Notes under the pieces: model-generated | What the model was told of the DNA's origin: nothing | The model's input: the letters and a program-made list of their open reading frames with translations, nothing else | Database searches by the model: none | Origin: W425 sp964503235 | GTDB lineage: Bacteria > Chloroflexota > Dehalococcoidia > Dehalococcoidales > RBG-16-60-22 | Direction: 5' to 3' | Assembly (NCBI GenBank): GCA_964503235.1 | Contig: CAZCZJ010000014.1 | Coordinates: 1 to 36,348 of the forward strand | Length of the DNA: 36,348 nt | Shown here: one piece after another, positions 24,025 to 30,995 of the stretch | Position numbering within the stretch: the first letter of the stretch is position 1 | Layout: each line of letters opens with the position of its first letter | Program-made: the position numbers and the translations under genes

Positions 24025-24603
24025 CTAATCGAGTTTGCTGGCTACGAAATTCCAGTTCACCAGATTCCAGAAGCTTTCGACGTATTTAGGCCTGGCGTTC
24101 CGGTAATCGATGTAATAGGCATGTTCCCAGACGTCGCAGGTGAGAAGCGGGGTCTTGCCCTCCTGCAGCGGGTTACCGGCGTTCCCGGTAGCTTCGATAT
24201 CCAGGCTGCCGTCAGCGTTTTTCACCAGCCATGCCCAGCCGGAACCGAACTGTGTCACCGCAGCTTTAGTGAATTGTTCCCTGAAAGCAGCGAATGAGCC
24301 GAAGGCTTTATTAATAGCTTCAGCCAGCTTTCCGATGGGTTCGCCGCCGCCCTGCGGTGAAAGGCAGTTCCAGTAGAGGGTATGGTTCCATATCTGTGCC
24401 GCATTATTGAAGACACCCCCGGATGCCTTTTTGATAATTTCTTCCAGTGATGAGTTTTCGTATTCGGTCCCCGGGATGAGTTTGTTCAGGTTATCCACGT
24501 ATGCCTGGTGGTGCTTGCCGTAATGATAGTCGATTGTTTCAGCGGAGATATGAGGTGCCAGAGCGTCCCTGGCGTAAGGTAACTGCGGTAATTTGTGCTC
24601 CAT
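24025..24603 (-). CDS. sodB: Iron superoxide dismutase
   Basis: 192 residues from the ATG at 24603, with AAGGAGG at 5 nt; a slightly longer start at 24618 lacks a ribosome site. It aligns by eye along its whole length with E. coli SodB: H-Y-G-K-H-H-Q-A-Y-V, F-N-N-A-A-Q-I-W-N-H, G-S-G-W-A-W-L and D-V-W-E-H-A-Y-Y-I-D-Y. The metal ligands His, His, Asp and His are all in place, and the A-A-Q pattern favours Fe over Mn. It converts superoxide to oxygen and peroxide in the cytoplasm. For an otherwise anaerobic gene set it indicates exposure to oxygen. It leads a likely sodB-flavodoxin operon. Confidence 0.95.
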   Translation of the reverse strand: MEHKLPQLPYARDALAPHISAETIDYHYGKHHQAYVDNLNKLIPGTEYENSSLEEIIKKASGGVFNNAAQIWNHTLYWNCLSPQGGGEPIGKLAEAINKAFGSFAAFREQFTKAAVTQFGSGWAWLVKNADGSLDIEATGNAGNPLQEGKTPLLTCDVWEHAYYIDYRNARPKYVESFWNLVNWNFVASKLD

Positions 24604-24637
24604 AATGTCCTCCTTCACTTGCCCGATGGTGATTGCT

Positions 24638-24665
24638 ATTATAGCTCAATTCTCGGAAAAGTCAA
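24638..24665 (-). promoter_or_regulatory. Strong promoter of sodB
   Basis: TTGACT (24665-24660), 16-nt spacer, perfect TATAAT (24643-24638) on the minus strand. The leader would be about 28 nt. This is one of the best promoter matches in the window. Confidence 0.72.
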
Positions 24666-24853
24666 ATATCGTGATTCTCGCTATTAATAAGATTCTTTTC
24701 CTCGGGATTACTGGATATTTTACCTTAGTGAGAGTTGATTGTATGTGACTTTTATCCCGTCATGCGTATTCTTGACGATAACGCTGCCGTTTTGCTAAGC
24801 TTGGGGCGAATGTCTACCCCGCCCGAATAATCCCGAGAAAGGAGTTAATCCTA

Positions 24854-25804
24854 ATGGTTACGAAAGAATATGCACATCTGATAAAACCAATGCTGGTAAA
24901 AGACCCTCCTAAAGGGCTGTATGCTGAAAAGCGTATCTGGATGGAGGCCAGGGACCTGGAAGGATTCGAGGCCCAGTTTTCGTTCGGATTCATCAAGAAA
25001 CCCTCTGTGTTTCACCCGCTTGAGGGACAGCTGATGCATCCCTATGACGAATGCCTGGTCTTCGAAGGGACTGACCTCACCAATATCCTGAATTTAGGGG
25101 CTGAAATCTCCGTGGAAATCGGGGAAGAGAGGGAAGAACACGTTTTTACCGAGCCTACCGTGGTGCTCATCCCCAAAGGGACTCCCCACGGTCCTGTAAA
25201 AGTGAAAAAGCTGGACCGGACCATCGTGCATTATACCATCGGTCTGGCGCCCGACTACGCGGCCGAGGCTATAACCCCCAAGGCACAGTCAACTACCAAG
25301 GGAACAAAATACAGTCGCCTGATTAAGAAAATGATAACCACCCCGCCTAAGGAAGAAGACATACCTGCGGAAGGCCGCCTGCCCTCGGTTATCGGCCGAG
25401 ATGGTATTATGAGACCGGCCGAGTGGGGAGTGGGACCGGGTAACGGCGACCAGATTGTCTGGCTTTACGGGGAAGACCTCGAAGGGTTTGACGTTAATTT
25501 CACCTGGGGTTTCTACAGTCGGTGTGGTAAATGGCATCGCGGCGGAGAAGCCCATTACCATCCGGAAGCGGAGATACTATGCTTTCTGGGTTTTGACGAG
25601 GAAAACCTCGACTATCTCGGGGCTGAGCTCGAGCTGGGTATGGGACCGGACTATGAAAGGCATGTATTTAATACGCCTACAGTGGCAGTCTGTCCCGCCG
25701 GATTTCCCCATCTCCCGCTGATAACCCGGTGGGTTGACAAACCCTACGGCTTTATCGTCGTCTGCCTCAGTGGTGAGCACGCGTCTCCCTGGGTAGAAGC
25801 CTAG
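24854..25804 (+). CDS. Double-cupin protein, paralogue 1
   Basis: 316 residues made of two related cupin halves, roughly 1-150 and 155-316. The second half has the metal-binding motif H-Y-H-P-E-A-E-I-L-C-F-L-G; the first half carries a partial version, M-H-P-Y-D-E-C-L-V-F-E-G. Both end with a P-x-G-x-P-H-x-P strand that supplies the last histidine. AAAGGAG stands 9 nt before the ATG. Two paralogues lie at 27026-27916 and 27972-28865, with the ferredoxin-tailed aldo/keto reductase between. The family is uncharacterised as far as I can tell; a metal-dependent enzyme or binder of a small acid is an inference. Confidence 0.8.
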   Translation: MVTKEYAHLIKPMLVKDPPKGLYAEKRIWMEARDLEGFEAQFSFGFIKKPSVFHPLEGQLMHPYDECLVFEGTDLTNILNLGAEISVEIGEEREEHVFTEPTVVLIPKGTPHGPVKVKKLDRTIVHYTIGLAPDYAAEAITPKAQSTTKGTKYSRLIKKMITTPPKEEDIPAEGRLPSVIGRDGIMRPAEWGVGPGNGDQIVWLYGEDLEGFDVNFTWGFYSRCGKWHRGGEAHYHPEAEILCFLGFDEENLDYLGAELELGMGPDYERHVFNTPTVAVCPAGFPHLPLITRWVDKPYGFIVVCLSGEHASPWVEA

Positions 25805-25837
25805 CGGCTAAAACTACGGACTGACTACTTATTCCAA

Positions 25838-25877
25838 CGAGGGTTCGTGATTGTCATTCCAGCGTCACGGGCCCTCG
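25838..25877. repeat. Stem-loop between cupin and aldo/keto reductase genes
   Basis: Arms CGAGGGTTCGTGA (25838-25850) and TCACGGGCCCTCG (25865-25877) pair along 13 bp as RNA with two G-U pairs; the loop is 14 nt. No T-run follows. It stands 19 nt before the Shine-Dalgarno of the reductase gene and may be a repeat element, an mRNA-stabilising or attenuating structure. Confidence 0.5.
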
Positions 25878-25907
25878 CTGTCATTGGTCGGGTAAAGGAG
25901 GTTCACA

Positions 25908-27023
25908 ATTCAATATAGAAAATTCGGTAAACTCGACTGGGAAGTGTCGGCTCTGGGCCTGGGTACGGCGCGACTGCCCCTGGATGAAGCCAGGTCCGTG
26001 GCGATGATACGCTACGCCATTGACCACGGCGTCAACTACCTGGAGGTGGCGTATCTCTATGATGCGGAGAAGCGTAAAGCCCTGAGTCTTTTAATCGGAC
26101 GGGCTTTACGGGGCGGCTACCGGCAGAGGGTGAAAATAGCCATCAATCTGCCAGCTCGTATTATCGCCTCTCCCGCCGACTTCGACAGGTATCTTAGCGA
26201 GCAGCTTGAATGGCTGGGAATGGACAGCCTGGACTTCGGTATCATCGGCTGGCTGGACCGGCAGAACTGGCCGGGATTGCAGGAAAAGGGAGTGCTTGCC
26301 TTGGCAGAGTCGGCCATGGCCGATGGGAGAATCGGCAACCTGGGATTTTCCTTCCACGACGACTACCAGACCCTCCGGAATATTCTCAATGCTTACGATA
26401 ACTGGACATTATGCCAGGTAAAATACAGCTATATGGATGTCGACCATCACCCCGGTGTCGGCGGTATCAGACTCGCCGCCGAAAATGGACTGGCCGTCGT
26501 TATTACCGAGCCGCTTAAAGGCGGACGCCTGGCCGGTAAGCCGCCCGATTCGGTCGTGGCGGTATGGGGGGATGCCCTTCAAGAACGTTCACTGGCGGAA
26601 TGGGGATTACGCTGGGTATGGCATCATCCGGAGATTGCTGTGGCTGTCAGCGACGTAAGCACGCTGGAGCAACTTCGGGAGAACATCGCCTTGGCCGATG
26701 TGGCCGTTGCGGATAGCCTGGGCGTGATGGAACAGGTACTGGTCAACCGGGTAAGAGATGCCTACCAGGCGTTGAAACCCATCCCCTGCACCGCCTGCCG
26801 CGGCTGTATGCCCTGTCCCCAGGACGTTGATGTCCCCCGTATCTTCGAACTGTATAACGATGCTATTATGTACGACGATGTAGAAGCAGCCCGGGAAATT
26901 TACCGTGAGGAAGTACATAATATCGACGACTGTAACGAATGCGGGCGCTGCGAGGATGCCTGCGGTCGGAACATAACCATCTGTGACTGGCTGAAAAAAG
27001 CCAAACAATTATTTAATGCCTGA
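25908..27023 (+). CDS. Aldo/keto reductase with C-terminal ferredoxin domain, probable AUU start
   Basis: 371 residues from an ATT at 25908, giving Q-Y-R-K-F-G-K-L-D-W-E-V-S-A-L-G-L-G, the universal start of this reductase family. GGAGG lies 6 nt upstream. An in-frame TAA at 25893-25895 rules out earlier starts, and the only later candidate, a GTG at 25944, would remove the first strand. The barrel has D-H-G-V-N-Y-L-E-V-A-Y-L-Y, where the usual catalytic Tyr is retained. Cysteines from residue 294 (C-T-A-C-R-G-C-M-P-C-P) and 342 (C-N-E-C-G-R-C-E-D-A-C) can bind two [4Fe-4S] clusters. Such proteins may exchange electrons with ferredoxin rather than NADPH. The stop lies 2 nt from the convergent cupin gene. 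Confidence 0.85.
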   Translation: MQYRKFGKLDWEVSALGLGTARLPLDEARSVAMIRYAIDHGVNYLEVAYLYDAEKRKALSLLIGRALRGGYRQRVKIAINLPARIIASPADFDRYLSEQLEWLGMDSLDFGIIGWLDRQNWPGLQEKGVLALAESAMADGRIGNLGFSFHDDYQTLRNILNAYDNWTLCQVKYSYMDVDHHPGVGGIRLAAENGLAVVITEPLKGGRLAGKPPDSVVAVWGDALQERSLAEWGLRWVWHHPEIAVAVSDVSTLEQLRENIALADVAVADSLGVMEQVLVNRVRDAYQALKPIPCTACRGCMPCPQDVDVPRIFELYNDAIMYDDVEAAREIYREEVHNIDDCNECGRCEDACGRNITICDWLKKAKQLFNA

Positions 27024-27025
27024 AG

Positions 27026-27916
27026 CTATTCTTTCCCCCCGAGCCAGGTCGTTTCGTGTTCGGTGTTCAGGCTGATGGCGCTGAAACTATACGGCTTATC
27101 TACTCTCCTGGTTATCAATGGACAGTGCACCAGTCCCTTGGGGGCGATAACCACCGTGGGCGTATCGAAGACGTGTATCTCCTTATCGTCTCCGTCACCC
27201 ATGGCTACCTCGAGCTCCGCGCCCAGATAATCAGGATTATCGGGGTCGCAGCCGACGAAGAGCAGGGCTTCGTCATTGGGGTGGACGTGCGGGTCCTGTT
27301 CGTGCCAGGCACCGAGTCCGGTGTGGAAAGCCCAGGTGAAATTGAGATTGAATCCCGGGGTATTTTTCCCGGTCCAGAAACCTATGAAGTCGGCATTGCC
27401 GCCTTTGGTACGCTTCATGTCACGCAATTCCATCCGGAGAATATTGCCTCCGTATTTGTTAGCCAGCCGTGACCCTTCCTTGCGCTGGGTTAATTCGGTG
27501 GTCTTCTCTTCGGCGTTGGTGGAAATCGCCAGGAAACCGAAAGGTTTATCCACCTTCTTGGTTACGATGGGGCAATGCGCTACACCCGCGGGGAGAACGG
27601 CTATAGACGGCGCGGCGATGATGTGCTCCTCTCCCTCATCGCCGAATGCCACCTCTAGTTCCGCTCCAAGCGTATTGGGATTATCATAGTCTAGTCCGGT
27701 GAAGACAAAGACCTCGCCGTAGGGATGGACGTGACCGTACTCGCCGCCGACACCCCACTGGCCGACCTTATTGTGGTATCCCCATACGAAATTGAGATTC
27801 AGTCCTTCCATGTCTGAACCCTTGGGCCAAGTGATATACTCGGGCTTGCCATTACCACCGGGCAATTCGTTATAGACCAGCTTTTTGATAAAATGTCCGT
27901 ATTTAGTTTCTGCCAT
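27026..27916 (-). CDS. Double-cupin protein, paralogue 2
   Basis: 296 residues; AAGGAG stands 9 nt before the ATG. Both cupin halves have an intact metal motif: H-V-H-P-Y-G-E-V-F-V-F in the first, H-V-H-P-N-D-E-A-L-L-F in the second. Each half then has the L-G-A-E-L-E-V-A strand and the G-x-x-H-C-P-(I/L) strand. It starts Y-G-H-F-I-K-K-L, like A-H-L-I-K-P and G-H-L-I-K-S in its two paralogues. Of the three copies this has the best-preserved sites, so it is the likeliest active one. It converges with the reductase gene and lies 55 nt downstream of paralogue 3, probably in one transcript. Confidence 0.8.
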   Translation of the reverse strand: MAETKYGHFIKKLVYNELPGGNGKPEYITWPKGSDMEGLNLNFVWGYHNKVGQWGVGGEYGHVHPYGEVFVFTGLDYDNPNTLGAELEVAFGDEGEEHIIAAPSIAVLPAGVAHCPIVTKKVDKPFGFLAISTNAEEKTTELTQRKEGSRLANKYGGNILRMELRDMKRTKGGNADFIGFWTGKNTPGFNLNFTWAFHTGLGAWHEQDPHVHPNDEALLFVGCDPDNPDYLGAELEVAMGDGDDKEIHVFDTPTVVIAPKGLVHCPLITRRVDKPYSFSAISLNTEHETTWLGGKE

Positions 27917-27971
27917 TATTTAAATCTCCTTTACATTCAAAATCCTGCGAGTAATATATCCATCAATGGAA

Positions 27972-28865
27972 TCAGGACACGTAGCCACTCGGGCCTTTAC
28001 CGCCGTGACCCCAGGGACGCACGACGGCGAATATCCAGGGTTTGTCCTGCTTATTCACGATTAGCGGGCAGTGAGCCAGCCCTTTAGGCTGAATGGCTAC
28101 GGAGGGCGTGGTAATCACATGCTTTTCCATTTCCTTGCCCATGTACATCTCGACTTCCGCACCGAGGTCGCTGAGGTCGTCAGTGTCGGCACCCATGAAA
28201 AGCAGGAATTCGGTGTACGGATGGACGTGGGGTTTATCGGGGACGGGTCCGAAACGGTACGGCGCTTTATTCATGCTTTCGTAGGACATGTGAAATTCAA
28301 AGTCTTTCCCGTGGATATCGGTGATGGCTCCATCGTGGGTATCCTGGTTAAGCGGACCGTAATGCCAGGGGCCGTTGCGCGTGAAAGCCAGGTGCTGGAC
28401 GTTCTCCCGGTAGGCCGAACGCATGAATTCGGCGAACTTAGGAGGTCTATCATCTAGGGTGACCGGCGTTGCCGTTAATTCTGCAGCCAGGGAAATGGTC
28501 ATATAGATAAACCGGTCGTCCATCCTGCCGATTTCCGCTGGCATATGCGTAGTACCCTTCGGTACAGCCACGGCTGTCGCCGTGGTGACCATGTGTTTTT
28601 CCTTCTCGTCGCCCATGCTCAGCTCTATTTCGGCACCGAGATAGCCCATATCCCAGGTATCGGTGCCCATGAATATCATTACCTGGTCGAAGTCGTGCTT
28701 TTCAGCCTGTCCCATTTTCCCGGCTGCCCAGTAGGCTCCGTACTGGATGTTTAAATCGTACCCCAGGAATTCGCCGTTCATCTCGGTTCCCTGCCTGGTG
28801 TTACCCGGACCGCAGTCTTTAAAATTAAAGCTTTTTATCAGGTGACCGTGCTTCGTTTTAACCAT
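27972..28865 (-). CDS. Double-cupin protein, paralogue 3
   Basis: 297 residues with AGGAGG before the ATG. Only the second half carries the full metal motif H-V-H-P-Y-T-E-F-L-L-F-M-G. In the first half it has become K-H-D-F-D-Q-V-M-I-F-M-G, where the second histidine and the acid are lost, so that half may be structural. It leads the two-gene minus-strand cupin operon and has its own promoter (28898-28926). Function is unknown; shared architecture with the other two copies implies related substrates. Confidence 0.78.
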   Translation of the reverse strand: MVKTKHGHLIKSFNFKDCGPGNTRQGTEMNGEFLGYDLNIQYGAYWAAGKMGQAEKHDFDQVMIFMGTDTWDMGYLGAEIELSMGDEKEKHMVTTATAVAVPKGTTHMPAEIGRMDDRFIYMTISLAAELTATPVTLDDRPPKFAEFMRSAYRENVQHLAFTRNGPWHYGPLNQDTHDGAITDIHGKDFEFHMSYESMNKAPYRFGPVPDKPHVHPYTEFLLFMGADTDDLSDLGAEVEMYMGKEMEKHVITTPSVAIQPKGLAHCPLIVNKQDKPWIFAVVRPWGHGGKGPSGYVS

Positions 28866-28897
28866 ATTCAGTCGCCTCCTGTTATCTGTTTGTAGAA

Positions 28898-28926
28898 AGT
28901 ATAGCTTTTCGTGCTGCTATCCGCAA
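28898..28926 (-). promoter_or_regulatory. Promoter of the cupin pair
   Basis: TTGCGG (28926-28921), 17-nt spacer, TATACT (28903-28898) on the minus strand, about 33 nt before the ATG of cupin paralogue 3. On the opposite strand a TATAAT at 28988-28993 could serve the ABC-F gene, with a poor -35. Confidence 0.5.
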
Positions 28927-29007
28927 CGCTATTCGAAATACTGGAATAATTTCCCAAAAACGTATTCCCATAGCTGACCAATCCGTATATAATGACCAGG
29001 GAGTATC

Positions 29008-30987
29008 ATGTTAGGCGTAACCAATATATCCAAGTCATTTAATGCCAGCTACCTGTTCAGCGATATCAGCTTTAATGTGGGGATGAAAGACCGCATAGCG
29101 ATTATCGGTCAGAACGGCACGGGCAAAACCACGTTGTTCGAGATTATTACCGGCAATATCGCTCCTGACAGCGGCAGCGTATCGATGCGACGCGGCACCG
29201 TCATCGGCTACCTGAGACAGGATATCATGCCTACGTCCGAAAAACGCCTGCTGGACGAGGTCGTGAGTTCATCCGTAAATATCAATAAAATGGCGCATAA
29301 GATACAGCTTTTACACGAGGAACTGGCTGACGAAAAGGACGAAACCGCCGTGGCCGTACTGCTGGAGGAACTCGGGGAGCTTCAGCACGAGTTTGAGTTG
29401 AGCGGTGGCTATGACGTAGAACACGAAGTCAGGATTATCCTTTCCGGACTGGGATTCGCCGAAGCCGATTTTAACCGCAGTCTTGCCGAATTCAGCGGCG
29501 GCTGGCTGACGCGGGTCGAACTTGCCAAGCTGCTCTTTCTGAGTCCGGACTTATTAATCCTGGATGAACCTACCAATCACCTCGACCTTGAAGCTATCCG
29601 GTGGTTTGAAGGCTACCTGGCGAATTTTCACGGAGCGATACTGGTAACCTCCCATGACCGGGCTTTTCTTAATAACGTGGCGAAAAAGGTCATTTCTTTC
29701 GAGAGGGATGAAGTGGTCTTTTTCAACGGGACGTACGATGGCTATGTCTTGGCCAGGGAGAAAGACCTGGAAACAAAGCGCGCTACCGCGAAAAAGCAGG
29801 AATTGATTATTAAAAAAGAGACGCGCTTCATCGAAAGGTTCCGTGCCAAGAACACCAAGGCAACCCAGGTGCAGAGCCGCATCAAGAAGCTGGACAGGAT
29901 GGAAAGGGTTGTCGTGCCGAGGTCGACGAAAAAAATGAAGTTCTCCTTTCCGGAACCAAGGCGCAGCGGACACGTCGTCATTACGCTTGATAATATCGCC
30001 AAATCGTACGATTCCAATCAGGTCTACCGGAATCTCAACCTGGTGTTGAATCGCGGCGACAAAGTGGCGCTGGTGGGGCCGAATGGCGCCGGTAAAACCA
30101 CCTTGCTCAGGATTCTGGCAGGAGTGCTTCCTTTTGAAAAAGGCGAGCGTATCCTGGGGCACAATGTTGCTACTTCGTATTTCGCCCAGTATTATATCGA
30201 GTTGCTTAATCCACGGAATACCATATTGGAGGAGCTGTGGCAGGTCGCCCCGGACGAACCGGAGCAGCGTCTCCGGGGACTGCTGGGGGCGTTTCTCTTC
30301 ACAGGGGATGATGTCCAGAAAAAGATAGCTATACTGTCGGGCGGGGAAAAAACACGCGTAGCTATAGCCAGAATGCTGACGAGACCGGCTAACTTCCTGC
30401 TGCTGGATGAACCTACCAACCATCTCGATATACCTTCGCGGGAAATCCTGGCGGATGCCCTGGATGCCTACAAGGGCACACTCTGTTTTATCACCCACGA
30501 CCGCACGCTTATCCGGGAAGTAGCTAACAAAATAATCGAGATAACCGACGGACAGCTTCATATCTACCCGGGAGATTATGACGATTATATGTACCGCAAG
30601 GAGTCACCTCCCCAAGACGTACGCGAAACTACGCGAGTTGTCAGGACTAATGCAAAGTTAGTAGAACCAACCGCGAAACAGCGGCGCCAGCGCAAGACAA
30701 TCGAAGGTGAACTGAGGAATCGGCATTACCGTGAGATGATACCGGTCAGGAACCGGATGGCTGATATTGAGGGTGAAACGGCCAGGCTCAGAAAGCGTAT
30801 GCAGGAAATAGAAGCTCTACTGGCCGACCCCGAACATTATCAAGATAGCCAAACCGTTATTGAAACTAACCGCGAGTACCGGGATATCAAGGAGAAAATC
30901 AGCTCCCTGACCACGGAATGGGACAGACTTACCGCCGAAGCCGAACGACTCAAGCGGGAGCATGAAGAGCGGCTTAAGAATTTGTAA
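29008..30987 (+). CDS. ABC-F family ATPase (Uup/EttA-like)
   Basis: 659 residues with two ATPase cassettes and no membrane segments. The first Walker A is G-Q-N-G-T-G-K-T-T (34-42), with signature F-S-G-G-W and L-D-E-P-T-N-H-L-D. The second has G-P-N-G-A-G-K-T-T, the full signature L-S-G-G-E-K-T-R-V-A-I-A and L-D-E-P-T-N-H-L-D again. The charged linker between the cassettes (about 240-310) and the C-terminal coiled coil (about 590-659, rich in Glu/Arg/Lys) are typical of ABC-F proteins, which act on the ribosome. It could be a translation factor or an antibiotic-protection protein; sequence alone does not decide. It converges with the selenoprotein gene with an 8-nt gap. Confidence 0.9.
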   Translation: MLGVTNISKSFNASYLFSDISFNVGMKDRIAIIGQNGTGKTTLFEIITGNIAPDSGSVSMRRGTVIGYLRQDIMPTSEKRLLDEVVSSSVNINKMAHKIQLLHEELADEKDETAVAVLLEELGELQHEFELSGGYDVEHEVRIILSGLGFAEADFNRSLAEFSGGWLTRVELAKLLFLSPDLLILDEPTNHLDLEAIRWFEGYLANFHGAILVTSHDRAFLNNVAKKVISFERDEVVFFNGTYDGYVLAREKDLETKRATAKKQELIIKKETRFIERFRAKNTKATQVQSRIKKLDRMERVVVPRSTKKMKFSFPEPRRSGHVVITLDNIAKSYDSNQVYRNLNLVLNRGDKVALVGPNGAGKTTLLRILAGVLPFEKGERILGHNVATSYFAQYYIELLNPRNTILEELWQVAPDEPEQRLRGLLGAFLFTGDDVQKKIAILSGGEKTRVAIARMLTRPANFLLLDEPTNHLDIPSREILADALDAYKGTLCFITHDRTLIREVANKIIEITDGQLHIYPGDYDDYMYRKESPPQDVRETTRVVRTNAKLVEPTAKQRRQRKTIEGELRNRHYREMIPVRNRMADIEGETARLRKRMQEIEALLADPEHYQDSQTVIETNREYRDIKEKISSLTTEWDRLTAEAERLKREHEERLKNL

Positions 30988-30995
30988 TGCTTATA

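Noticed and set aside
23410..24297. 295-codon open frame on the plus strand across flavodoxin and sodB
   Set aside because: It runs antisense to two well-identified proteins and has no ribosome site or family motif.
29554..30561. 335-codon open frame on the minus strand
   Set aside because: Antisense to the ABC-F gene, whose both ATPase cassettes are intact.
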